Of a DNA stretch of 64,000 bases, positions 43,264 through 51,500 are shown piece after piece (the first letter of the stretch is position 1; every line of letters starts with the position of its first letter). The notes beneath the pieces are model-generated. The model was not told the origin of the DNA. It worked only from the letters and a program-made list of their open reading frames with translations, and did not search any database. The stretch is from positions 186,001 through 250,000 of the forward strand of contig NZ_JBQHVU010000001.1 in assembly GCF_052064335.1 (NCBI RefSeq), read 5' to 3'. This DNA is from Weimeria sp002480925. GTDB lineage: Bacteria > Bacillota > Clostridia > Lachnospirales > Lachnospiraceae. The position numbers and the translations under genes are program-made.

Positions 43264-44139
43264 TTATACATTAGCTGCGTCGTAGCCCAGCTTAAGGCAG
43301 CCCATGATTCCCTGATCGTCGTTTAAGCTTGCAGGGACTATATAATGATCCATATCATCTATCCGGCTGTTCTTGATATATCCATTAAGAAGCTCGCTCG
43401 TCTTTTCTCTGATAAGTGGAAAGAGCTGCTTCTGATGCATTACTCCACCTCCTAATATTATGATCTTTGGAGACAGCATCACTGTAGTAGTCACCATGCA
43501 CTGAGCCAGATAGTAGCTCTCAAGATCCCAGACCCTGATGTCATCACCAAGCTCTGCTGCCTTTTTGCCCCAGCGCTTCTCAATGGCCGGTCCTGCTGCC
43601 AGTCCCTCCAGACAGCCCTTATGGAATGGACATACACCGTCCGGAAGCGGATCATCTTCTCTTACCCTAAGCAGCATATGGCCTGCTTCAGGATGCATGG
43701 CTCCATGAACAAGCTTTCCTCCGCTCATGACTCCGGCTCCGACTCCTGTACCTATAGTATAGTAGACCGCATCGCCAAGTCCCTTTGCCTGTCCATATGT
43801 GACCTCACCCAACAGGGATCCGTTCACATCGGTATCGAATCCGACCTTTACACCCAGTCCCCTGCTGAAATAGCCGACTATATCTGTATCCGCCCAGGCC
43901 CTCTTTGGTGTGGTAGTGATATATCCGTAGCTTGAAGAATCCTTATCGAGATCAACTGGCCCGAAGCAGGCTATACCCAGAGCCTCTATTTCCTTATCCT
44001 TAAAATATGCCAGAAGCTCTGGCAGAGTAGTCTCTGGATCTATAGTAGGAAATGATTTCTGCTCCTTAATCCTTCCACTCTCGTCTCCTATAGCGCATAC
44101 CATCTTTGTGCCGCCGGCCTCAAGCGCTCCTATCCTCAT
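43264..44139 (-). CDS. ROK family sugar kinase (fructokinase-like)
   Basis: A 291-residue ROK kinase: ATP-binding GALEAGGTKMVCAIG at the N-terminus, CFGPVDLD near residue 59, DTDVNGSLLGE near 102, YYTIGTGVGAGVM near 125, and the zinc motif HPEAGH...CPFHKGCLEGLAAGPA near 150-180. The short length and EAGGTK start resemble fructokinases of the ScrK/GmuE type more than glucokinases. AGGAGG precedes the ATG. First gene of a unit with promoter 44241-44269. No sugar transporter is adjacent. Confidence 0.88.
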   Translation of the reverse strand: MRIGALEAGGTKMVCAIGDESGRIKEQKSFPTIDPETTLPELLAYFKDKEIEALGIACFGPVDLDKDSSSYGYITTTPKRAWADTDIVGYFSRGLGVKVGFDTDVNGSLLGEVTYGQAKGLGDAVYYTIGTGVGAGVMSGGKLVHGAMHPEAGHMLLRVREDDPLPDGVCPFHKGCLEGLAAGPAIEKRWGKKAAELGDDIRVWDLESYYLAQCMVTTTVMLSPKIIILGGGVMHQKQLFPLIREKTSELLNGYIKNSRIDDMDHYIVPASLNDDQGIMGCLKLGYDAANV

Positions 44140-44240
44140 CTGTCTTCCTCCTGTCCTATCAATAAAATACCGAATTTTCCAGATGTGCTCCCCCTATCCT
44201 TCCCATATCTCCCCTCTGTCACGAAAAACTATCAGCTCAC

Positions 44241-44293
44241 ATTTTATATCAGAACATACATTTTTTCAACCGCCAATAGATATCCATTATTAT
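44241..44293. promoter_or_regulatory. Divergent promoters between the ROK kinase and the unknown plus-strand gene
   Basis: Minus strand: TTGAAA (44264-44269), 17 bases, TAAAAT (44241-44246). Plus strand: a weaker TTCAAC (44265-44270), 17 bases, TATTAT (44288-44293). The -35 boxes overlap. The ROK leader of about 100 bases is purine-rich with several G runs; no known riboswitch was recognised in it. Confidence 0.5.
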
Positions 44294-44321
44294 ACCCTTT
44301 ACCCTTCATACTGATCTTTCT

Positions 44322-44702
44322 ATGCGTCCGCTCCCTGATATCCCCCCAAAAAAGCCTCTAATCAGGGCATTCTCATATAATGAGAGTGACATAAAACACC
44401 TGTCAGATCTGAAAGATTCTATAAAAAAAGGAAATGCAGACAGAGAAATGTCAAGGGAATTTGAGATAGCTGTTTCTTCCAGCGGAAGCGAGGATAAATA
44501 CTGGGATCAGGCATTTAAGTCATACAAAAAGATCATACCTGTCGAGAAAATGAATGCCGATATCGAAAGGAAATATCTAAGGAATAATTCTATGTCTGAT
44601 GGTGAGGATTTCAACACCTACTATCAGGAGTTCAAAAATAAGCTTGTCATATCAGAGCATTATAAAAAGATAAGACCGATCAGCTTCCTGAAAAATAAGT
44701 AA
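44322..44702 (+). CDS. Hypothetical lysine-rich protein
   Basis: A 126-residue, highly charged, apparently soluble and helical protein (MRPLPDIPPKKPLIR at the start; SEHYKKIRPISFLKNK at the end). I do not recognise the family. Support for a real gene: it stands alone on the plus strand opposite no other gene, has a plausible promoter about 30 bases upstream, and ends eight bases before a terminator. Against: no ribosome binding site lies before the ATG, and the composition is more A-rich than that of neighbours. If real, translation would start from a very short leader. Confidence 0.5.
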   Translation: MRPLPDIPPKKPLIRAFSYNESDIKHLSDLKDSIKKGNADREMSREFEIAVSSSGSEDKYWDQAFKSYKKIIPVEKMNADIERKYLRNNSMSDGEDFNTYYQEFKNKLVISEHYKKIRPISFLKNK

Positions 44703-44705
44703 GAG

Positions 44706-44735
44706 AAAACCCCTGCCGTATGGCAGGGGCCTTTT
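44706..44735. terminator. Bidirectional terminator
   Basis: CCCCTGCC (44710-44717) pairs with GGCAGGGG (44722-44729) around a four-base loop. On the minus strand it is followed by TTTTCTCTT, serving the alcohol dehydrogenase; on the plus strand by CCTTTTAT, serving the unknown gene. Confidence 0.85.
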
Positions 44736-44736
44736 A

Positions 44737-45954
44737 TCAGAAATCTATATCTGTATCATAGTAGCAGGCCTTTAAGACCTTCTCCATCTCCTCCTGTGAA
44801 GGAGTACGTGGATTTGAGCCTGTGCAGGCGTCAAGGATGGCGTTTGCCGCAATATCATGTACCCTTTCAAGGAAGATATCCTCAGGTACGAAGCCCTGCT
44901 CAACAGGATAGCTGTCCGGGCCATAATTCTTTATGCAGTGAGGAATATTCATCTGATCATTCATACCGCGCAGATACCTGATGATACCCTCTATCTTTTC
45001 ATCATCATTTGCTCCGTCGATATGCATATAGTCAGCGATCTGGCCATATCTCTCCTTAGCTCTCTTATCCCTTGCATTGAAGGCTATGACCTTTGGCAGA
45101 TACATGGCATTAGCTGCTCCATGGATGATATGGGCTCCCTGGTCAGCAAAGGCAGCTCCAGTCTTGTGTGCAAGCGAATGAACGATTCCTAAGAGTCCTG
45201 ACGAGAATGCAATACCTGCAAGACACTGTGCCGAATGCATGGTATCTCTTGCTGTCATATCCTCATTATATGAATCGATAAGATTTGCCTGGATAAGCTC
45301 TATGGCATGGATAGCTGGAGCATCGGTAAAGTCGCTTGCTGCTGTACTTACATATGCCTCAATAGCATGAGTGAGTGCATCCATTCCTGTGTGAGCCACA
45401 AGCTTCTTAGGCATTGTATGTGCAAGCTCAGGGTCAACTATAGCTACATCCGGAGTGATCTCAAAATCAGCTATAGGATACTTGATACCCTTCTCGTAAT
45501 CTGTGATTATAGAAAATGCTGTAACCTCTGTCGCTGTACCCGAGGTGGATGATACAGCACAGAACCTTGCCTTGCGGCGAAGCTTCGGGAGTCCGAACAC
45601 CTTGCACATATCCTCGAAGGTGGTATCCGGATACTCGTACTTTATCCACATGGCCTTGGCTGCATCGATAGGGCTTCCTCCACCGATAGCAACTATCCAG
45701 TCTGGCTGAAACTCCTCCATAATAGCGGCACCCTTCATTACAGTGTCAACAGAAGGGTCTGATTCTATCCCCTCTATAAGTCTTGTCTCCATTCCAGCCT
45801 GATGGAGATAATCCTCTGCCTTCTGAAGGAAGCCGAATCTCTTCATAGAGCCTCCGCCGACGCAGATTATAGCTCTCTTTCCTTCAAGAAGCTTAAGAGC
45901 CTCCAGGGCTCCATTTCCATGATAAATGTCTCTTGGGTTTGTAAATCTCTGCAT
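44737..45954 (-). CDS. Iron-containing alcohol dehydrogenase
   Basis: A 405-residue group III NAD(P)-dependent dehydrogenase. Cofactor motif IAIGGGSPIDAAKAMW near residue 90, and metal ligands in DALTHAIEAYVST near 190 and GIVHSLAHKTGAAF...HGAANA near 255-280. The ATG at 45954 is preceded by AAGGAGG. Physiological substrates in anaerobes are ethanol, butanol or aldehydes from sugar breakdown; sequence does not decide. A hairpin with T-run lies 23 bases before the ATG, so expression may depend on readthrough. It ends at the bidirectional terminator. Confidence 0.92.
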   Translation of the reverse strand: MQRFTNPRDIYHGNGALEALKLLEGKRAIICVGGGSMKRFGFLQKAEDYLHQAGMETRLIEGIESDPSVDTVMKGAAIMEEFQPDWIVAIGGGSPIDAAKAMWIKYEYPDTTFEDMCKVFGLPKLRRKARFCAVSSTSGTATEVTAFSIITDYEKGIKYPIADFEITPDVAIVDPELAHTMPKKLVAHTGMDALTHAIEAYVSTAASDFTDAPAIHAIELIQANLIDSYNEDMTARDTMHSAQCLAGIAFSSGLLGIVHSLAHKTGAAFADQGAHIIHGAANAMYLPKVIAFNARDKRAKERYGQIADYMHIDGANDDEKIEGIIRYLRGMNDQMNIPHCIKNYGPDSYPVEQGFVPEDIFLERVHDIAANAILDACTGSNPRTPSQEEMEKVLKACYYDTDIDF

Positions 45955-45976
45955 AAGTTTCCTCCTTATACACACT

Positions 45977-46000
45977 AAAAACGCAGCAGGCTCCTGCTGC
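45977..46000 (-). terminator. Terminator-like hairpin just upstream of the alcohol dehydrogenase
   Basis: On the minus strand GCAGCAGG and CCTGCTGC (45983-46000) form a tight stem followed by GTTTTTAG. It ends only 23 bases from the dehydrogenase ATG. It may attenuate that gene or end a small leftward RNA starting in 46001-46150. Confidence 0.7.
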
Positions 46001-46179
46001 CTTGCCGTTAAGCAACCCTTTCCTTTCAGTTCGATTCTATCATAAATTACAAGGAAAATCCACTAGGCATTTTTGCTGCTTTCAGCCAGGAATTTTACTG
46101 TTTACACATCATTTTATCACCCAGATTTCAGATCATTATAAACATAATAATCCGAGAAAGTATTGAAAGGAGTCAGATA

Positions 46180-46218
46180 ATGGCAATCAAAAAGTCCTGT
46201 GGCCATCTCAACATGTGA
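46180..46218 (+). other. Micro-ORF or remnant gene start, MAIKKSCGHLNM
   Basis: ATG at 46180 preceded at seven bases by GAAAGGAG, a perfect ribosome binding site, then twelve codons and TGA. The stop lies inside the first copy of the 23-base repeat. It may be a leader peptide for something downstream or the severed start of a lost gene. Confidence 0.4.
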
Positions 46219-46360
46219 TCTGAACAGTAACGGTGCCAGGATTTTTGGCCGTTAATCCTCCAGGATACCTTAGACCTCACACCTCAGACCTCACACCTCA
46301 AACCTCCCCATGACATAGGCCGGCAATTGATTTAGGCCAACATGTAGTCTGAACATTAAC
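46209..46360 (+). repeat. Pair of 23-base direct repeats
   Basis: Copies at 46209-46231 and 46338-46360 share CAACATGT, TCTGAACA and TAAC and differ at three positions (20 of 23 identical). Both are preceded by GGCCA and followed within ten bases by ATTTTT. They flank about 106 bases that include the heptamer array. Confidence 0.75.
46273..46307 (+). repeat. Tandem heptamer array, five units of NACCTCA
   Basis: Five consecutive 7-base units: GACCTCA, CACCTCA, GACCTCA, CACCTCA, AACCTCC. The first four form an exact 14-base duplicate. Too short and without spacers to be a CRISPR. Confidence 0.85.
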
Positions 46361-46382
46361 TCAGATTTTTTTTCATAAGTCC

Positions 46383-46410
46383 TTGACAAACGGAAAAGAA
46401 AGTGTATAAT
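46383..46410 (+). promoter_or_regulatory. Promoter of perR
   Basis: TTGACA (46383-46388), 16 bases, TATAAT (46405-46410): both boxes match the consensus perfectly. AAGGAG lies upstream of the perR ATG at 46454. Confidence 0.9.
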
Positions 46411-46417
46411 ATAAATC

Positions 46418-46434
46418 GTAATAAGAATTATTAC
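46418..46434 (+). promoter_or_regulatory. Possible Fur/PerR-family operator
   Basis: The inverted repeat GTAATAA-GAA-TTATTAC lies over the expected transcription start of perR, which suits autorepression. Spacing is 7-3-7 rather than the 7-1-7 of the Bacillus PerR box. Confidence 0.55.
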
Positions 46435-46453
46435 TGTTAAGGAGCTATCTGAT

Positions 46454-46834
46454 ATGAAAAGGTTTTCAAAACGACGAGCCCTGATCCTTGAGGATCTGGC
46501 AACAAGAACAGATCACCCCACAGCCGAAATGGTCTATGAATCAGTTCGGAAACAGATACCGGGTATCAGTCTTGGTACTGTCTACCGTAATCTGAAGGAG
46601 CTCTGTGATGAGGATCAGATCATCTCCTTTTCCCAGAACGGGAAGGAGCATTTTGACGGCAACAATCATCCCCATATCCACGTATGCTGTAAGTGCTGCG
46701 GTATGATCTGGGATCATCCACTTGATACGGATGCTTTTTCAGTTCTTGACATTCCGCTTTCTTCCGTAAGCAATGTGATAATCCAGGGGATCTGTGATGA
46801 ATGTTCCAGAAAGCTCACAGACAGAAGTGCCTGA
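46454..46834 (+). CDS. perR: Fur-family peroxide regulator, PerR-like
   Basis: A 126-residue Fur-family repressor. The winged helix covers about residues 1-80 (HPTAEMVYESVRK; ISLGTVYRNLKEL). The metal sites are HPHIHVCCKCCGMIWD near 76-91 and CDEC near 117-120, giving the two CxxC pairs of the structural zinc. An Asp, not Glu, follows the CxxC pair (IWD), which favours PerR over Fur. The next gene is rubrerythrin, a classic PerR target in anaerobes. In PerR, iron-catalysed histidine oxidation by peroxide releases DNA. Confidence 0.85.
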   Translation: MKRFSKRRALILEDLATRTDHPTAEMVYESVRKQIPGISLGTVYRNLKELCDEDQIISFSQNGKEHFDGNNHPHIHVCCKCCGMIWDHPLDTDAFSVLDIPLSSVSNVIIQGICDECSRKLTDRSA

Positions 46835-46842
46835 TATCTTCT

Positions 46843-46887
46843 CTCCCATCCGGGAGTTTTGATATAGATTGCAATAGTGTGTATTTT
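46843..46887 (+). promoter_or_regulatory. Weak terminator followed by the rubrerythrin promoter
   Basis: After perR, CTCCC and GGGAG (46843-46856) with TTTT may act as a weak terminator. Overlapping it, TTGATA (46859-46864), 17 bases, TATTTT (46882-46887) can drive rubrerythrin separately. No clear PerR box was found here. Confidence 0.5.
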
Positions 46888-46907
46888 ATTTTTAGGAGGT
46901 AACTATT

Positions 46908-47453
46908 ATGGCAAAATGGGTATGTAGCGTATGCGGATATGTTTATGAGGGCGAGGAGCCGCCAAAGCAGTGTCCTGTCTGCAAGGCACCAGCTGAGAAG
47001 TTTATTAAGCAGGAAGGCGAGATGACATGGGCAAGTGAGCATGTTATCGGAGTCGCTAAGGATGTTCCTGATGACATCAAGGCTGATCTCCGTGCGAACT
47101 TCGAGGGTGAGTGCTCAGAGGTTGGTATGTATCTTGCTATGAGCCGTGCTGCTTTCCGCGAGGGATATCCTGAGATCGGTCTTTACTATGAGAAGGCTGC
47201 TCATGAAGAGGCTGAGCATGCTGCAAAGTTTGCAGAGCTTCTCGGTGAGGTAGTTTCTCCTTCTACAGAGCAGAATCTCCGTGTAAGAGTCGAGGCTGAG
47301 AACGGTGCTACAGCTGGAAAGACTGATCTGGCTAAGCGCGCCAAGGCATTAAATCTCGACGCAATCCATGACACCGTTCATGAGATGGCTCGTGATGAGG
47401 CAAGACACGGCAAGGCATTTGAAGGCCTTCTGAAGAGATATTTTGGAAAGTAA
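46908..47453 (+). CDS. rbr: Reverse rubrerythrin (rubredoxin domain first)
   Basis: A peroxide-scavenging non-haem iron protein of 181 residues. The N-terminal rubredoxin domain has CSVCGYVYEG and CPVCKAPAEKF (residues 6-32). The ferritin-like domain follows, with diiron ligands in ECSEVGMYLAMSRAAF near 70 and HEEAEHAAKFAE near 105, and EMARDEARHGKAF near 165. Rubredoxin before ferritin is the reverse order of classical rubrerythrin. A strong AGGAGG precedes the start. Codons such as GCT, CGT and GGT are frequent, as in highly expressed genes. Confidence 0.95.
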   Translation: MAKWVCSVCGYVYEGEEPPKQCPVCKAPAEKFIKQEGEMTWASEHVIGVAKDVPDDIKADLRANFEGECSEVGMYLAMSRAAFREGYPEIGLYYEKAAHEEAEHAAKFAELLGEVVSPSTEQNLRVRVEAENGATAGKTDLAKRAKALNLDAIHDTVHEMARDEARHGKAFEGLLKRYFGK

Positions 47454-47480
47454 TCCAAATACATTTCAATAAAATAAAAG

Positions 47481-47516
47481 AGCTGGGCGGAAATTCAATT
47501 CCACTCAGCTTTTATT
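47481..47516. terminator. Bidirectional terminator between rubrerythrin and the acyltransferase
   Basis: AGCTGGGCGGAA (47481-47492) pairs with TTCCACTCAGCT (47499-47510), with one mismatch-like pair, followed by TTTATT on the plus strand; the minus strand also ends in CTTTTATTTTATT. It serves both convergent genes. Confidence 0.85.
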
Positions 47517-47531
47517 ATAATCCTGATTCAG

Positions 47532-48563
47532 TTATGACGGAATCGCATTATCCAGCCGTTTTAACAGCCATGACATCATAACTGCTGCAGCTATCATCAT
47601 AATAAACACATATGGTATATATAGCGGTATATCTTTATCAGTCATTAGCTTCCTTATGACAATATGACACATATAAATCTCAAGCGAATATTTTCCTACA
47701 AGACGAAGAAATCTCATAGAAACAGAACTCCGCCTGATCAGCTGCAATAAAGATACAGCCACTATCACGACTCCTAATGCAAACAGAGGGGTAAAAATCC
47801 TTTCGAATGTAGCAAGTTCAAAATAGACTTTTGATATTATACCGATCAGTATAAATATAACAGATACAATTGCTGCATTAAAGGGTCTGATTTCTTTATC
47901 ATCCTGAATATACTTTCCAAGGAATACCCCGATAACAAAGTCAGGAGCACGGCCATATGCAATGCTTATGTTTTCTTCGATCTCAGGGAAATATTTTCTG
48001 ATCAGGATCATGGTCACATCAAGGATTGCAATAAGGATACACATATTACTGACATCGTGCGTACCTCTTTTTCCCACAAGAGCATAGACAACCGGGAAGA
48101 CAAGATACATGGCTGTGATAAATCCTATAAACCATAGTGTATTGGTTCCATCAGAGAAAAAAGTATAAAAGGAGATATCTTTTATTGTCTCAATAGCGCC
48201 ATCAGCCCGGAAGGCATTATCACTTATAACCCAGAAAGGAACTGCTACTATCAGGTAAGGAATCACAACCCTGCGTAATCTTCTCTTGTAAAAGTATCCA
48301 AGATTATGATTCTTTTCAAAAGAGTAAAAAAGTCCCATTCCTGACAGGATCACAAAGATCTCGACTCCGATACTTCCAATATAATCATGAAAGTTATTAA
48401 GAAAACTTACTATAGGAGTCGAGTCCGGATCCAGAATCCCATCATTTATCGCATTACTTATATTTTCTGTATAATGAAAAAATATAAGCTCAAGCATAGA
48501 AAGGCCGAATAACTCATTTCTATACTTACTGAACCACCCCAGATGAAAATTGTTTTTATTCAT
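47532..48563 (-). CDS. Acyltransferase 3 family membrane protein
   Basis: A 343-residue integral membrane protein with about ten hydrophobic helices. It has the family layout (FFHYTENIS near residue 29; GVEIFVILSGMGLFYSF near 65; KRRLRRVVIPYLIVAVPFW near 92; NTLWFIGFITAMYLVFP near 140; YSLEIYMCHI near 295). Relatives O-acylate polysaccharides, lipids or antibiotics. The substrate is unknown. It follows the carB stop by a single base without a clear binding site, so it may be read by coupling. It is richer in A+T than the neighbouring carAB, suggesting recent arrival. Confidence 0.85.
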   Translation of the reverse strand: MNKNNFHLGWFSKYRNELFGLSMLELIFFHYTENISNAINDGILDPDSTPIVSFLNNFHDYIGSIGVEIFVILSGMGLFYSFEKNHNLGYFYKRRLRRVVIPYLIVAVPFWVISDNAFRADGAIETIKDISFYTFFSDGTNTLWFIGFITAMYLVFPVVYALVGKRGTHDVSNMCILIAILDVTMILIRKYFPEIEENISIAYGRAPDFVIGVFLGKYIQDDKEIRPFNAAIVSVIFILIGIISKVYFELATFERIFTPLFALGVVIVAVSLLQLIRRSSVSMRFLRLVGKYSLEIYMCHIVIRKLMTDKDIPLYIPYVFIMMIAAAVMMSWLLKRLDNAIPS

Positions 48564-48564
48564 A

Positions 48565-51500
48565 CTAACGTCTGTCGACCTTTGCTATATCTATTGGTGT
48601 TACCTTATCAGGCTCGCTTTCCAGTGCGTGTGCCAGAGCATTTGCGGTATCCATTGCTGTGATACAGTAAACTCCTGTCTCGATAGCATTTCTTCTGATC
48701 AGGAAACCGTCACGGGTCTTGTCACCATGACCCTCGGTAGGTGTATCTATCACGAGGTCGATCTTATGTCCCAGGATCAGGTCCATCACATTAGGCGACT
48801 CCTGGTTGATCTTGTTAACCCAGAGAGCCTCGACACCGTGCTCATTCAAGTACTTCGCCGTTGATCTGGTCGCGTATATCTTGTATCCAAGTGCCTTGAA
48901 GCGCTTTGCAACCGATACAGCCTCTGGCTTATCCTTGTCGTTTACAGTCATTATCATCTGCTTGTACTTAGGCAGATCCACTCCTGCTCCGGCGAAGGCC
49001 TTGTAGAGTGCCTCGTTAAAGGTCGGAGCTATTCCAAGACACTCACCTGTACTCTTCATCTCAGGTCCGAGTGAGATCTCTGCACCACGCAGCTTCTCAA
49101 ATGAGAAGACAGGCATCTTTATCGCCACATAATCGGCTTCCTTTGCAAGACCCGGCTCATAGCCCATCTCACGCAGGGTATGTCCGCACATCACCTTTGC
49201 GGCGAGGTCTACGATAGGGATTCCCGTGACCTTACTGATGTAAGGAACTGTACGAGATGAACGAGGGTTGACCTCTATCACATAGACCTCTCCGTCCATA
49301 TCTATGAACTGGATATTTATAAGTCCTATTACATGAAGCTCCCTGGCAAGCTTTATCGTGGCTTCCTCAATCTTTTTCTTAACATCGTCCCCTATAGTCG
49401 GAGCCGGATAAACCGAGATAGAATCACCTGAATGTATTCCGGTACGTTCTATATGCTCCATGATACCAGGGATAAGTATATCGGTTCCATCGCATACAGC
49501 ATCGACTTCTACCTCCTTGCCCTGCAGATACTTGTCCACAAGTATAGGATGCTCCTGAGCGATACGGTTTATGATACCGATGAATTCCTCTATCTCTTCA
49601 TCATTGAATGCTATCTGCATTCCCTGACCACCAAGCACATATGAAGGACGGACGAGTACCGGGTAACCGAGTCTGTTGGCGACCTTCTTGGCCTCTTCGG
49701 CGGTAAATACAGTGCCGCCTGCTGCTCTTGGAATGCCTGTCTTCTGTAAGACCTCGTCGAAGAGCTCACGATCCTCGGCCCTGTCTACATCCTTTGCATC
49801 AGTACCATAGATCTTTACTCCCATTCTCATCAGATCCTGGGTAAGCTTGATAGCTGTCTGTCCTCCGAACTGTACAACAGCCCCGTCTGGCTTCTCCTGA
49901 CGGACGATATTTTCTACATCCTCAGTAGTAAGAGGCTCAAAATAGAGCTTGTCAGCTATATCGAAATCGGTGGATACTGTCTCAGGGTTGTTATTTATAA
50001 TTATGGTCTCGAAGCCCTCCTTCTCGAAGGCCCAGGTCGCATGTACAGAACAATAGTCGAACTCTATACCCTGTCCGATACGGATAGGACCGCTTCCTAA
50101 GACTAAGACCTTCTTCTTTCCGGATGTCTCAAGGGCTTCATTCTCACCGCCACTGTAAACAGAGTAGTAATACGGCGTCTCGGCCTTGAACTCTGCAGCG
50201 CAGGTATCTACCATCCTGTAGGAAGCCACTATGCCGTTGTCATAGCGCATCTTTTTTACATCATCCTCTGAAAGCTTTCCATTGAGAGCAGCGATGATGT
50301 AGTCAGGGAACTCTATCCTCTTTGCTTCACGCAGAAGCTCAGGAGTCAGGTCTTCATTCTTAAGGCGTTTCTCTATCTCTGTGATATAGGAAATCCTGTC
50401 AATAAACCAGAGGTCGATCTTCGTGACTTCATGCATTTTCCGCTGAGAAAATTTACGGCGGCAGCCCTCTGCTATACGGTAGATCCTTCTGTCGTCTACG
50501 ATCTCCATTTCCTTCCAGAGCTCGTCATCTGTCCTGTCGGAAAAATCATAGCTCATCAGCGAGTCAACATGCTGCTCTAAGGACCTGATAGCCTTCATCA
50601 GAGCTCCGCAGAAATTGTCACAGATGCTCATCACCTCACCGGTAGCCTTCATCTGGGTTGTAAGGGTACGCTTGGCCGTGATGAACTTATCAAACGGAAG
50701 ACGAGGGATCTTGACTACGCAGTAATCAAGCATAGGCTCAAACGAAGCATAGGTCTTCTTCGTGATTGCGTTCTTTATCTCATCGAGATTGTATCCGAGA
50801 GCTATCTTTGCGGCAACCTTTGCGATAGGATATCCTGTAGCCTTGGATGCAAGGGCCGATGAGCGGGATACTCGCGGATTCACCTCAATGACGCAGTACT
50901 CGAACGAATCAGGGTTTAAGGCATACTGTACATTGCAGCCTCCTGTGATACCAAGCTCTGTGATGATATTAAGAGCTGAGGTACGAAGCATCTGATAATC
51001 CTTATCAGAGAGAGTCTGTGAAGGAGCTACCACTATCGAGTCTCCTGTATGGACTCCGACCGGGTCTATGTTTTCCATGTTGCAGACAGTTATGCAGTTG
51101 CCTGCTCCGTCACGCATTACCTCGTACTCTATTTCCTTCCAGCCTGCTATACAGCGCTCTACTAAAACCTCATGGACACGAGAGAGGCGAAGTCCGTTCT
51201 CAAGGATCTCCCTAAGCTCAGTTTCGTCATGAGCTATTCCTCCGCCTGATCCACCGAGAGTATAGGCCGGACGCAGTACCACAGGATAGCCTATGGTATT
51301 GGTAAACCTTACACCTGCCTCGACATCGTGAACGACCTTTGAGGCAGCAACAGGCTCACCTATCTTTTCCATTGTGTCCTTGAATTCCTGCCTGTCCTCA
51401 GCCTTCTTTATTGTAAGAGCTGTAGTACCTATAAGACGTACTCCCTGCTCCTTTAAAAAGCCGCTCTCCTCAAGCTCCATTCCCAGATTAAGTCCGGCCT

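Larger units (their letters stand above)
46001..46453. other. Non-coding interval with repeats, a micro-ORF and the perR promoter
   Basis: Apart from the separately listed sites, the stretch holds the upstream region of the leftward dehydrogenase, with a weak TAGAAT -10 element, and no protein gene longer than 12 codons. The part between 46180 and 46360 is unusual in composition: heptamer repeats, a repeated 23-base phrase and a bulged hairpin at 46228-46252. Confidence 0.6.

Noticed and set aside
44170..44230. G-quadruplex or riboswitch in the ROK kinase leader
   Set aside because: The minus strand has a few G runs, but the pattern is incomplete and no known riboswitch core was recognised.
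46273..46307. CRISPR-like array
   Set aside because: Units are seven bases and contiguous with no spacers, and no cas gene is present.
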